In this document: one piece after another, positions 55,927 through 64,000 of the stretch | Position numbering within the stretch: the stretch's first letter is position 1 | How the letters are laid out: each line of letters opens with the position of its first letter | DNA from: Lapidilactobacillus concavus DSM 17758 | GTDB lineage: Bacteria > Bacillota > Bacilli > Lactobacillales > Lactobacillaceae | Direction of reading: 5' to 3' | Assembly (NCBI RefSeq): GCF_001435835.1 | Contig: NZ_AZFX01000038.1 | Location: 67,200 to 131,199 of the forward strand | DNA: 64,000 bases | Program-made: the position numbers and the translations under genes | Notes under the pieces: generated by a model | Database searches by the model: none | Seen by the model: the letters and a program-made list of their open reading frames with translations, nothing else | Told to the model about the DNA's origin: nothing

Positions 55927-56592
55927 TTAGACATATAGATAAACTGAGAAAAACATCAATATCGAACCTATCATGACGAAAACGTGCCAGATAACATGAA
56001 TATACTTAATACCACGCATGCTATATAATAATGCGCCAAATGTATACGCGATGCCTCCAGAAATCAGTAACCATAAACCAACGGGTCCCATCGTCGCAGC
56101 TAAAGGCTGGGAAGCCGTAATCACCATCCACCCCATGAAAATATAGAGCAAGGTTTCAAAAACTTGGCGCTGGTTTTTTGCAAGAATCTTGTATAGAATT
56201 CCGGCAATTGCTAGCGCCCAGATGATTCCAAACATCGTCCAGCCACGCCAGCCACCAATAGCGACTAAGGTATAGGGCGTATAGCTACCTGCGATCAATA
56301 TAAAAATTGAACTATGATCAAAAATTTGAAAAACACCACGTGCTTTTGTAAAAATTAAACTGTGGTAAAGTGTTGAAAACAAATAAAGCAGGACTAAGCA
56401 TGAGCCATATATTGCAAAGGTAACAATCCGAATGGGTTCATGAGTTGCACTTGCCTTAATGACTAGTAGAACTAACCCGGCAACAGCTAAGAAAAAACCA
56501 ATCCCATGCGTAATCGCCGAATAAACTTCATTTAAAATACGGTAATGTTTTGTGGGATGCGCAGATGGAACAAATAATTGTTTGATTGTCAT
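55927..56592 (-). CDS. Hemolysin III family protein (PAQR)
   Basis: A 221-residue membrane protein with seven hydrophobic segments and the family marks EVYSAITHGIGF near the start, STLYHS in the middle and the histidines of HVIWHVFVM near the end, which form a predicted zinc site. The true function in bacteria is unclear. Monocistronic, divergent from the FMN reductase. Confidence 0.92.
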   Translation of the reverse strand: MTIKQLFVPSAHPTKHYRILNEVYSAITHGIGFFLAVAGLVLLVIKASATHEPIRIVTFAIYGSCLVLLYLFSTLYHSLIFTKARGVFQIFDHSSIFILIAGSYTPYTLVAIGGWRGWTMFGIIWALAIAGILYKILAKNQRQVFETLLYIFMGWMVITASQPLAATMGPVGLWLLISGGIAYTFGALLYSMRGIKYIHVIWHVFVMIGSILMFFSVYLYV

Positions 56593-56711
56593 ATTTTTTC
56601 TCCTAATATTTAACTATCTATATCATAATTCAAAAAGATTAAAAAAGATAGTAAAATAATTATAATCTAGTCTTTAAAACTATATCACAAATATAAATAA
56701 TTTTTTTATCG

Positions 56712-56728
56712 TGAATAAGTCTTATTCA
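56712..56728. promoter_or_regulatory. 17-bp perfect palindrome between hemolysin III and FMN reductase genes
   Basis: TGAATAAG-T-CTTATTCA lies about 65 bp upstream of the reductase start in an AT-rich divergent region and is a good candidate operator. The regulator is not known. Confidence 0.5.
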
Positions 56729-56792
56729 TTGCTTTTCGAACCTAATTTGGGTAAGCTTTACTTATAAATAGTAAGAAGCGAGGGACATTATA

Positions 56793-57350
56793 ATGACAAA
56801 GAAAATTGGATTACTCATCGGAAGTTTACGTGAGGGTTCTTATACCCGTGCAGTCGCTGAACAAATGGCTGCCCAACTTCCAGAAGGTTATGAAGTCAAA
56901 CAAATTGAAATCGGGAATTTACCATTCTACAATCAGGACTTCGATGACAAGAATCAGGTGCCCGAAATTTGGCAAAAATTCCGAGATGAGATCAAGCCAC
57001 TCGATGGTATCATTTTTGCAACACCCGAATATAATCGCTCTGTACCGGCCGTTTTGAAAAATGCAATTGATGTTGGTTCACGTCCTTATGGTCAAAGTGT
57101 TTGGGATGGCAAACCAGCAGTTATCTTAAGTGTTTCAACCGGTGCAATTAGTGGTTTTGGCGCAAATCATCATTTACGTCAATCATTAACTTTCTTGAAT
57201 ATGCCAGTTGTTCAACAACCTGAACTCTATATCGGTAATGTGACAAATCTTTTGGATGACCAGCTTAAGATCACCAACGAAGGAACACTCAAATTCTTGA
57301 AGAGTGGCATGACAACCTTCGCGGACTTGGTTCAACGTTTCGAAAATTAG
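56793..57350 (+). CDS. NADPH-dependent FMN reductase
   Basis: A 185-residue flavodoxin-fold reductase: the phosphate loop GSLREGSYTRAVA near 9-21 binds FMN, and TPEYNRSVPAVLKNAID is the conserved flavin-contact segment. Relatives reduce quinones, azo dyes, chromate or FMN using NAD(P)H. It is monocistronic, with GAGGGA upstream and a strong terminator downstream. Confidence 0.94.
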   Translation: MTKKIGLLIGSLREGSYTRAVAEQMAAQLPEGYEVKQIEIGNLPFYNQDFDDKNQVPEIWQKFRDEIKPLDGIIFATPEYNRSVPAVLKNAIDVGSRPYGQSVWDGKPAVILSVSTGAISGFGANHHLRQSLTFLNMPVVQQPELYIGNVTNLLDDQLKITNEGTLKFLKSGMTTFADLVQRFEN

Positions 57351-57381
57351 CCTTTTAGCCGATTCATTACCTATAAACAAC

Positions 57382-57426
57382 AAAAAACTTCTTTTGGCCA
57401 TTGATGCAGCCAAAAGAAGTTTTTTT
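57382..57426. terminator. Bidirectional terminator
   Basis: AAAAACTTCTTTTGGC and its exact complement flank a ten-base loop between the converging reductase and oppA genes. Confidence 0.94.
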
Positions 57427-57464
57427 CGAACTTAATTTTGTTGATTTAGAAGCTCGACAATAGA

Positions 57465-59129
57465 CTACTTGATGTAAGCATACTTATAGTTCCACTGCGT
57501 ACCCGCGGTGTTATGAATAATTCCTTTGACACCAGATTTTTGCATGAATGAATACACGCTCTGATATAACGGCGTTATTCCTTGATCTTTACTGAGTAAC
57601 TGGCTCGCGGCAACCATATCTTCCCAGCGCTTGTCCGGATTTGCAGCATCCGCATTGCTAGCCTTTTCAACCAATGCATCATATTGTGGATTGTGGTACT
57701 TTCCATAATTATATGCAGTATTTGATTGTGGAATCTGTAAGAAAGAAATCGGATCATTGAAATCCGCTCCCCAACCTGCCAAGGCAATGTCAAAGTTGCC
57801 TTCGCGACGTTCAGAAGAAGCAACTTGTGTAGGTACTGCGCGAATCTTAATGGTCAATCCCGGCAATACTTTTTCTAATTGACCCTTCAAATATTGAATG
57901 ACAATGTTTGTTGACGGATCATCACCGTTGTCATTCCCTGCCAACAGAGTCAATGTGATTTTATGAATACCAGTCTCTTGCTGTGCTGCTGCCCATTTTT
58001 CTTTAGCTAATTTAATATTATAATCCATCGTATTCGAAGTCTTCTGATCTTTAGAGAAGTCCTCATGTGTCGAAGGGTTCTTGGCAAGATCAGTCGAAAC
58101 AAACCCTGTTGGCACAAGCGAACCATTTCCTAGGACCTTTTTCGTCAATTGTGAACGATTCAAAGACAACGAAATTGCGAGGCGTGCGTTTTGATTTGAT
58201 AGTAACTTCTTCTTTGTTGCATTGCTATTGGCAAAATTGTAGCTCAAATAACTAACATAAGAATACGGATATTGAATATATTCTTTATCATTCTGATAGT
58301 TAGGCACTTGTGTTTGGGACAATTGGCTCAAATCCAATTGATTGTTCTGATAGAGATCCAAACTCGTCTGCGCATCACTCACAACCGTATAATCAATTTC
58401 ATCTAGCTTAACGACTTTAGCATCCCAGTACTGATTATTCTTGACGTACTTCCAAGAATTATTAGTTCCCTTCCATCCCGTCATCTTGAATGGACCGCTA
58501 TAAACCATATATTGCGAAGACGTCCCATATTTCTTACCGTACTTATTCACGATTTTTTCACTCTGGGGTCCAAATAATGGATAAGCCATTAAAACTTTAA
58601 AGTATGGAATTGGCTTTTCAAGTGTGATGACCACCGTTTGGCTATCAGGTGCACTGATCCCTAAAGTTTTAGGATCCATTTTACCCGCATTAATCGCATT
58701 CGCATTCTTGATGCCATCAAACAGATAAGCATATTCCGATTTCGTTGCTGGCGTAATTGTCCGACGCCAAGAGTATACAAAATCTTGAGCCGTAATTTTA
58801 TCACCGTTGCTCCATTTTGCATGACGTAACTTAAAGGTGTAAGTTAACCCATCGTCGCTAACATTTAATGACTTTGCTAGCCCGGGAGAAACTTGACCAT
58901 TCTTACCCAAACGGTAAAAGCTCTCAAAAACATTGCCGGTTTGGCCATAACCTGATGAAGCAGAAATATCAATCGTATTCAGTTGTGAGGCTGTGGGTAA
59001 TTTCAAGACTTGCTTGGTTTCACCACTATTTTGATTCGCGGATTTTGAATTGCAACCCGATAACACCGCCGTGATTCCAAGAACCGTGACGACGCCAAGT
59101 AATGTTGTAACAATATGTCGCTTCTTCAT
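57465..59129 (-). CDS. oppA: Oligopeptide ABC transporter substrate-binding lipoprotein (OppA family)
   Basis: A 554-residue SBP_bac_5 protein. A signal peptide with lipobox VLSGC (Cys26) anchors it outside. Family marks include the LAKSLNVSDDGLTYTFKLR and WSNGDKITAQDFVYSW segments near the N-terminus. No permease or ATPase genes are adjacent, so it must use a shared Opp core. The ATG at 59129 has AGAGGAAG upstream. The gene lies behind a leader peptide rich in Met and Cys codons and a terminator, so supply of sulfur-containing peptides or amino acids is a likely theme. Confidence 0.93.
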   Translation of the reverse strand: MKKRHIVTTLLGVVTVLGITAVLSGCNSKSANQNSGETKQVLKLPTASQLNTIDISASSGYGQTGNVFESFYRLGKNGQVSPGLAKSLNVSDDGLTYTFKLRHAKWSNGDKITAQDFVYSWRRTITPATKSEYAYLFDGIKNANAINAGKMDPKTLGISAPDSQTVVITLEKPIPYFKVLMAYPLFGPQSEKIVNKYGKKYGTSSQYMVYSGPFKMTGWKGTNNSWKYVKNNQYWDAKVVKLDEIDYTVVSDAQTSLDLYQNNQLDLSQLSQTQVPNYQNDKEYIQYPYSYVSYLSYNFANSNATKKKLLSNQNARLAISLSLNRSQLTKKVLGNGSLVPTGFVSTDLAKNPSTHEDFSKDQKTSNTMDYNIKLAKEKWAAAQQETGIHKITLTLLAGNDNGDDPSTNIVIQYLKGQLEKVLPGLTIKIRAVPTQVASSERREGNFDIALAGWGADFNDPISFLQIPQSNTAYNYGKYHNPQYDALVEKASNADAANPDKRWEDMVAASQLLSKDQGITPLYQSVYSFMQKSGVKGIIHNTAGTQWNYKYAYIK

Positions 59130-59153
59130 CTCTAACTTCCTCTTTCCCGGTGT

Positions 59154-59189
59154 AAAAAAAGACCATGCACATCATCTGTATGCATGGTC
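59154..59189 (-). promoter_or_regulatory. Attenuator terminator in the oppA leader
   Basis: On the minus strand GACCATGCA pairs perfectly with TGCATGGTC over an 11-base loop and is followed by seven T. It sits 38 nt after the leader-peptide stop and 25 nt before the oppA start, so transcription would normally stop before oppA. Confidence 0.88.
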
Positions 59190-59227
59190 CTCTAGCCTAT
59201 GTTCAATTCTCTGCGATTAATGTCACT

Positions 59228-59344
59228 TCAACATCGCTTCGGAAAATTAGAAGTGGGACCCATAGCACACAAAAACAAACTGTTTGTCATTACACAACAG
59301 CTAGGCATCATACACATGCACATGTTTTGTTTTTGAATTGCCAT
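59228..59344 (-). CDS. Met/Cys-rich leader peptide of oppA (38 residues)
   Basis: A small ORF from ATG 59344 to TGA 59228 with a strong GGAGG eight bases upstream. Seven of 38 residues are Met and six are Cys, clustered in MCMCMMPSCC (residues 8-17), with more at 19, 26, 28 and 38. It begins 25 nt after a predicted transcription start and is followed by a terminator before oppA. This is the classic design of a translational attenuator sensing charged tRNA, here for methionine and/or cysteine. I know of no named family; the role is inferred. Confidence 0.85.
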   Translation of the reverse strand: MAIQKQNMCMCMMPSCCVMTNSLFLCAMGPTSNFPKRC

Positions 59345-59375
59345 TTTGTCCGCCTCCAATTTTCAATTCACGTTT

Positions 59376-59404
59376 ATCATACTTGGTAATAGTAAGGATG
59401 TCAA
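59376..59404 (-). promoter_or_regulatory. Strong promoter of the oppA leader
   Basis: On the minus strand a perfect -35 TTGACA (59399-59404) and -10 TATGAT (59376-59381) are 17 bp apart, predicting a start near 59369 and a 240-nt leader. Confidence 0.88.
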
Positions 59405-59525
59405 CGAATAACTTGACAATGTTTTGTTGAAAACTTTAACAGTTGATAAGTTATCAATTAAAAAAACGATTGTTTCTTTTGTGAAGTGATTGATAATTGG
59501 ACATAAAAGTGAAATAATATAGCTG

Positions 59526-59539
59526 TGAAATCGTTTTCT
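59526..59539 (+). promoter_or_regulatory. Putative catabolite-responsive element
   Basis: TGAAATCGTTTTCT fits the cre consensus TGNAANCGNWNNCW and lies 27 bp upstream of the broken alcohol dehydrogenase gene. CcpA control is likely for the ancestral gene. Confidence 0.55.
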
Positions 59540-59566
59540 AAAAATGATGAAAGAGGCGTTTAACTA

Positions 59567-60689
59567 ATGAAGATTAAAGCAGCAGTCGTTGAAAAACAAG
59601 GCGATCCATTTACAATCCGCGATGATATTGAGCTCGCCGAAATGTAGCCTGATGACGTTCAGGTCCACATGGTTGCAAGTGGGATTTGTCATTCTGATGA
59701 AGCCTTAAGAATTGGTGACGCAGTGATTGACTATCCAATCGTTCTTGGTCACGAAGGCTCTGGAATAGTTGAAAAGGTTGGTTCACACGTTCAAAACTTC
59801 AAACCTGGCGATCACGTGGTTCTCTCGTTTTATGCCTGTGGCAACTGTGATAATTGCTTGAAAGGAATGCCAACGCGATGCCGTAATTATGGTGCGAATA
59901 ACCTATCTGGTGTTCGTCCTGATGGTACCGATCATTTTATGCGAGACGGAAAGCATATCGCCGATATGTTCGACCAATCCTCTTTTACAACAACAACTGT
60001 CGTTCGCGAACGCAATTGTGTGAAAGTACCAAAAGACCTTGATTTACGTAAATTAGGTCCTCTGGGCTATGGTTACGTCACCGGTAGTGGGAACTGTACT
60101 CAACACGCTAAAACCTCGTCCAGGCCAAACTATTGCCGTATTTGGGACAGGTGCTGTTGGCCTCGCAGCCATGATGGCAGGACGTATTTCTGGTTGTACC
60201 ACGGTCATTGCAGTCGATATTGTAGATTCACGATTGCAATTAGCAAAAGAGCTTGGTGCAACTGACGTTATTAATAGTCGCAATGAAGATGCGGTTGAAG
60301 CCATTAAACGTCTAACTGATGGTTACGGTGTTGACTTTGCTGTTGACACAACAGGTGTAACTAAAGTAATGGAGGATTCTATCAAGGCACTTGCACAGGG
60401 TGGTATCTCCGCATGTATCGCCGTTACACCGAATCATATCGACCTAGACACTTGGAATGATCTGTGCGTCGATGATCGCACTGTTACAGGTGTTAATATG
60501 GGTGATTCAATTCCACAAATCGATATTCCTCGTTTAATCAAATTCTATCGTCAGGGATTATTTGACTTCGACAAGACCGAAAAGTTTTATAAGTTCAAAC
60601 AAATTAACGAAGCCAATGCCGATTCTCGTCCTGGTAAAGCAATCAAGCCTATTTTGATTATCGATGAGGATTATCATCCTGGCGACTAA
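59567..60689 (+). pseudogene. Zinc-dependent alcohol dehydrogenase, inactivated
   Basis: A medium-chain zinc alcohol dehydrogenase, about 370 residues when whole. Recognisable pieces are SGICHSDEA and GHEGSG (catalytic zinc), the structural cysteines in CGNCDNCLKGMPTRC, and the NAD-binding FGTGAVGLAAM. Two lesions break it: an in-frame TAG at codon 27 (59645-59647) and an extra G near 60091 that shifts the frame in the segment VTGSGTVLNTL. A Cys to Tyr change is also seen in GPLGYGYVTGSG. Two independent lesions make a sequencing error unlikely. The GTTTAA-rich start region and the cre site are still present. Confidence 0.9.
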
Positions 60690-60720
60690 TACCTACTAGT
60701 AAAAAAATAATTTAATAACC

Positions 60721-60805
60721 AAAACACCCCACAAACGTGAGCCGACCGCAAAATGTTAGACCAAAAATCTAACGTATGGGTTACTACACGATTGTGGGGT
60801 GTTTT
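60721..60805. terminator. Bidirectional terminator with a nested hairpin
   Basis: A perfect 14-bp outer stem (AAAACACCCCACAA and its complement, 60721-60734 and 60792-60805) encloses 57 bases that contain an inner GTTAGA/TCTAAC hairpin. It separates the converging pseudogene and GH42 gene. Confidence 0.85.
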
Positions 60806-60828
60806 AATTCAATCTTCTTAAATTCATG

Positions 60829-62862
60829 TTAAACAGCCGTTGATGCCTTAATAATCTTAACGTCAAATGGCTCAACTGCCAGGTTGCCAGATGGAATCAA
60901 CTTCTGGGAAAGTAAATCAACGCCTTCAATTGGTAAATCAACCGTCGTTGAATGCCCAGTATTGTTCACCAAGAAATAAAATGTGCTTCCAGCCACCTGA
61001 CGCCGTGTAAGCTCCACATCATTTGGCGTCTGATAATGTGTCAATTGGAGTTGATCAATTAATTTCTCAACAACATGATCTAATCCGGCATCGACCAATT
61101 GCGTACCTACATACACCGCAGTACCTTGACCGAATTGATGGGTCGTGACAACCGGTGAATTAGCGTAAAACTCACCTGAACCATACTTAGCAAGTTCCTC
61201 AGCACCTTCTAAATGAATCACATCGCATAGGAGATTGCATTGACTTGTTTCACCATCATTAAAAATGACCTGATTACTTTGTTCAGGTGGCAGCGCATCA
61301 AATTCCTCCACCCAGACACCCAATAAATCACGAAGAGGCCCCGGATAACCACCGATATATACGTTATCATGTTCATCCACAATACCGCTCATAAACGTCG
61401 TCACAAAATGACCACCATTTTTTACATAAGTCTTCAAAGCGTCCGCAACACCTGGTTTAACCATGTATAAAACCGGCGCAACAATCAAATCGTACGTTGC
61501 CATCTCATCAGCCGTTAAATCAGTTGGAATAAAATCAACGGACACATTCTGACGATAAAAAGCAGCGTAATAACGATGAATCTGGTCCACATACTTCAGC
61601 AAAACATTGGGACCACTTGAGTATTCGAGCGCCCAATAATTTTCCCAATCAAAAATAATGGCGACTTTAGCTGGTGTTCGCGCACCCAGTGTCTGTGTCC
61701 CAAGTTTAGCTAGTTCTTTGCCTAATGTTGCCGTTTCGCGAAAAACGCGCGTTTGATCTGTATCGGCGTGCCCAATTACCGCCCCATGAAACTTTTCGGT
61801 TGCACCACGTGATTGACGCAACTGAAAATATTGAATCGTATCTGCGCCATGTGCCATTGCTTGATAGCTCATTGACCGCATCTGCCCCGGCCGTTTGAGT
61901 GAATTATAAGGTTGCCAATTCTGTTGCGATGGTGTTTGTTCCATCAACATGAAAGGCGCACCGTTTTTCAACCCACGCATCAGGTCATGGCACATCGCGG
62001 TATAACTCGCTGGTGTGTTGTATGCCGGATAATTATCCCAGGAAACGAGATCCATTTCCTTCGCCCACTTAAAGTAATCTAAGTCTTTGAATGTTCCCAT
62101 CAAATTGGTCGTAATTGGCGTTGTAGCGTCATAATCACGAATAGCATCTCGCTCATCTGTAAAGTTATGCAAAATACTGTCAGACATAAATCGTCGATAA
62201 TCAATTGCCAAACCTGCGAGCGTTGCATTATCAGGTCCAATCGCATCGCTCAGGTCATTAGGAGGAAAAATCTCATCCCAGTTATAAAAAGTATGACTCC
62301 AAAAATTGGCATTCCAAGCTTCATTGAGTTGTTTAATGTCGTCATTATAGCGATCGCGTAGCCAAACTCTAAATGCACTCGCGCAATTATCGCAATAACA
62401 CTGCCCGCCATACTCGTTTGATACATGCCAACAAACGACATTCGTCAGCTGACCATATCTTTCTGCTAATTTAGCTGCCAAACGGCGACTATATTTCTGA
62501 AATGTTGGACTATTTGGGCAAGCATTATGACGACCGCCAAAGCGATGATGGCGACCTTCAAAATCCGTTCGTGCCACATCCGGGTAATTTTTAACCATCC
62601 AAGCAGGCAAAGCGGCTGTCGAAGTTGCCAGAACGATTTCAAAATGATTTTCTGTCAGTAATTGAATAATATCATCTAGCATCGAAAAATCATATTTATC
62701 CTCCGCTGGCTGCAACAAAGCCCACGAAAAAACATTGATTGTCGCCTCATTGATATCGGCTTTGGTCAATAATTGCATATCCTTATACCAGACCTCTTTT
62801 GGCCACTGATCGGGATTATAATCGCCACCGAAAAGAATACGTTTGAATTGAGTTGTTTCCAA
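60829..62862 (-). CDS. Beta-galactosidase, GH42
   Basis: A 677-residue GH42 enzyme: TIM barrel opening FGGDYNPDQWP, general acid Glu150 in CWHVSNEYGG, a zinc-type cysteine cluster (CYCDNC with an earlier HNACPN), and the nucleophile Glu in LMEQTPSQQNW, then the trimerisation and C-terminal domains. The TTG at 62862 is preferred since GGAGG lies eight bases upstream; an ATG at 62877 overlaps that site. It has no signal peptide and so acts on intracellular galactosides. A divergent AraC regulator is likely its controller. Confidence 0.93.
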   Translation of the reverse strand: METTQFKRILFGGDYNPDQWPKEVWYKDMQLLTKADINEATINVFSWALLQPAEDKYDFSMLDDIIQLLTENHFEIVLATSTAALPAWMVKNYPDVARTDFEGRHHRFGGRHNACPNSPTFQKYSRRLAAKLAERYGQLTNVVCWHVSNEYGGQCYCDNCASAFRVWLRDRYNDDIKQLNEAWNANFWSHTFYNWDEIFPPNDLSDAIGPDNATLAGLAIDYRRFMSDSILHNFTDERDAIRDYDATTPITTNLMGTFKDLDYFKWAKEMDLVSWDNYPAYNTPASYTAMCHDLMRGLKNGAPFMLMEQTPSQQNWQPYNSLKRPGQMRSMSYQAMAHGADTIQYFQLRQSRGATEKFHGAVIGHADTDQTRVFRETATLGKELAKLGTQTLGARTPAKVAIIFDWENYWALEYSSGPNVLLKYVDQIHRYYAAFYRQNVSVDFIPTDLTADEMATYDLIVAPVLYMVKPGVADALKTYVKNGGHFVTTFMSGIVDEHDNVYIGGYPGPLRDLLGVWVEEFDALPPEQSNQVIFNDGETSQCNLLCDVIHLEGAEELAKYGSGEFYANSPVVTTHQFGQGTAVYVGTQLVDAGLDHVVEKLIDQLQLTHYQTPNDVELTRRQVAGSTFYFLVNNTGHSTTVDLPIEGVDLLSQKLIPSGNLAVEPFDVKIIKASTAV

Positions 62863-62904
62863 AAAATCAACCTCCATTTCATCTTGATCACACTACAAGT
62901 CTAA

Positions 62905-62933
62905 CTGACAAATCAAGCGAAATGTGGTATCAT
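62905..62933 (+). promoter_or_regulatory. Promoter of the AraC regulator gene
   Basis: CTGACA (62905-62910) and TATCAT (62928-62933) are 17 bp apart, 40 bp upstream of the start. Confidence 0.6.
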
Positions 62934-62973
62934 TTGAAGAATAAATAATACAATTTGAACATGAGGCCCTAAA

Positions 62974-63762
62974 ATGCGCGTTGTCTTTACTCGAATGAAC
63001 AAGCACCTGCCACTTTATCTAGAAAGCCTCGGTGATGATTGGGACCAAGAAGCTGTTCAACGTCCTCAGGGCTATCCTTACTATCATTGGCTTCAAACAA
63101 CTGAAGGGCAAGGAATGATCAGTGTTGCTGGACAGAATCTATTATTGCCAACTCACACCGGTATTTTGTTATCTCCTCATATTGCACATCAATATCATCG
63201 ACTTGATACGCCAACATGGAAAACTCAGTACCTAACTTTTGGCGGCGCCGCTGTACTCAATATATTAAATAATAAACCCCTCAACTATCAGATTTTTAAC
63301 CAACTACCTTCAGATTTTATTCTTGGCCAAAGTCGCACGATTACCTCAGTCACTGAGCCAATTGAACTTTCCGTTCTCATTTACCGATTTCTTCTACTGC
63401 TCAACGACCACAGTACAACGACAGTTCACCTCAATAATCAGAACAACGCGACCTTGGTTACAGTTCGTCAATATTTAGAAGCGCACTACAGCCAGACAAT
63501 AACCAACGAAGCATTAGCATCCATTGCTGGATTCTCAGTTCAGCATCTCATTCGCCAATTTAAAACAATCTTTCAAGTAACACCCATGCAATATTTAAAC
63601 GATCTACGCTTAAGAAACGCACAGGCCCTGCTAATCAGCCAACCGCAATTAAACATTGACGAGATTGCAGAACGCGTCGGCTATAATTCTTCAAGTTACT
63701 TCATTGCCCAATTCAAAGCTGCCAAGAAAATAACACCTAAGCAATTTCGAAAATTACATTAG
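62974..63762 (+). CDS. AraC-family regulator (likely of beta-galactoside use)
   Basis: A 262-residue protein: an N-terminal cupin-type ligand domain (QRPQGYPYYHWLQTTEG is typical) and a C-terminal pair of helix-turn-helix motifs (EALASIAGFSVQHLIRQFK and IDEIAERVGYNSSSYFIAQFK). It is divergent from the GH42 gene, the usual arrangement for an activator of that gene. The ligand is probably a galactoside, by inference. Confidence 0.92.
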   Translation: MRVVFTRMNKHLPLYLESLGDDWDQEAVQRPQGYPYYHWLQTTEGQGMISVAGQNLLLPTHTGILLSPHIAHQYHRLDTPTWKTQYLTFGGAAVLNILNNKPLNYQIFNQLPSDFILGQSRTITSVTEPIELSVLIYRFLLLLNDHSTTTVHLNNQNNATLVTVRQYLEAHYSQTITNEALASIAGFSVQHLIRQFKTIFQVTPMQYLNDLRLRNAQALLISQPQLNIDEIAERVGYNSSSYFIAQFKAAKKITPKQFRKLH

Positions 63763-63783
63763 GTTTTTATGTCAGGCGAATTG

Positions 63784-64000
63784 TCAAACTAAGTGCAACG
63801 GTTTGTCAAAAAATACTTCATATGGGGTTTCATAGTTTAACACTTTGCGAGGACGTTGATTTAACTGCTTTTGGCAGTGTTCAACGTCCTGTTCTGTATA
63901 ATTATCAATATCTGTTCGCTTGGGAAAATATTCCCGGATTAATCCATTTGTATTCTCATTTGTTCCACGCTGTTCAGGCGAATATGGATCGGGCCAATAG
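63784..64000 (-). mobile_element. IS30-family insertion sequence, 3' end of transposase (cut by window edge)
   Basis: On the minus strand the last 72 codons of a transposase are visible. They include the IS30 signature RGTNENTNGLIREYFPK around the last catalytic glutamate and the tail NQRPRKVLNYETPYEVF, ending in TGA at 63784. The element's end should lie close to 63780, just after the AraC stop at 63762. The rest lies outside the window, so completeness cannot be judged. Confidence 0.92.

Noticed and set aside
59130..59400. T-box or SAM riboswitch upstream of oppA
   Set aside because: No T-box AGGGTGG-like sequence or SAM core could be found; the leader ORF and its Met/Cys codons explain the region better.

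Overview
The window looks like chromosomal DNA of a low-to-moderate-GC Gram-positive bacterium of the family Lactobacillaceae. The signs are strong GGAGG-type ribosome binding sites with some TTG and GTG starts, a Lys-type MurE, an Apf-like LysM protein, a DUF1129 membrane protein beside ychF, PTS-driven trehalose use with a phosphorylase, and the wal(R-K-H-I-J) and rsmG-noc-parA-parB blocks that usually lie close to oriC. I saw no rRNA or tRNA genes, CRISPR array or prophage. The genus is not decided here.

Layout. 1-7.3 kb: WalRK two-component operon (walJ cut by the window edge) and an LCP cell-wall ligase. 7.5-12 kb: oligopeptidase PepF, then a three-gene Zn/Mn-type ABC importer. 12.1-17 kb: envelope cluster of murE, a DD-carboxypeptidase and an OmpR/HK pair. 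17.2-25.2 kb: Usp, guaB, DUF1129, ychF, DUF951, parB, parA, noc (frameshifted in an A9 run) and rsmG. 25.3-30.6 kb: two drug-efflux-type units, an MFS pump behind a leader-peptide/terminator attenuator and an ABC exporter with its TetR repressor and a tandem operator. 30.7-40.9 kb: cvpA, a HAD phosphatase, the trehalose operon (treR, EIIA, EIIBC, trehalose-6-P phosphorylase, beta-phosphoglucomutase), manA and a GH1 phospho-beta-glucosidase with a divergent GntR regulator. 41-50 kb: a PNK-like kinase with an orphan GatD, LysM/Apf protein, sugar transporter, a divergent prs, lepB, efp, an acetyltransferase and a second HAD phosphatase. 50-54.8 kb: an MFS protein and a metal module (Dps-like protein, CopZ-like chaperone, P1B ATPase) with two matching FNR/FLP-type promoters. 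54.9-60.7 kb: TIM-barrel protein, hemolysin III, FMN reductase, an OppA lipoprotein behind a Cys/Met-rich leader peptide and terminator, and a broken alcohol dehydrogenase. 60.8-64 kb: GH42 beta-galactosidase, AraC regulator and the 3' end of an IS30 transposase.

The most interesting material is regulatory and lies between the annotated genes. (1) A 38-codon leader ORF with 7 Met and 6 Cys codons sits between a near-consensus promoter and a terminator ahead of oppA, as expected for attenuation by Met/Cys supply. (2) The MFS gene has a second leader-peptide attenuator with a visible antiterminator pairing. (3) The P1B ATPase and CopZ promoters share TTGAC-N4-GTCAA boxes centred at about -41.5, the class II CRP/FNR position. 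(4) An A9 tract splits the N-terminus of noc from the rest of the gene.
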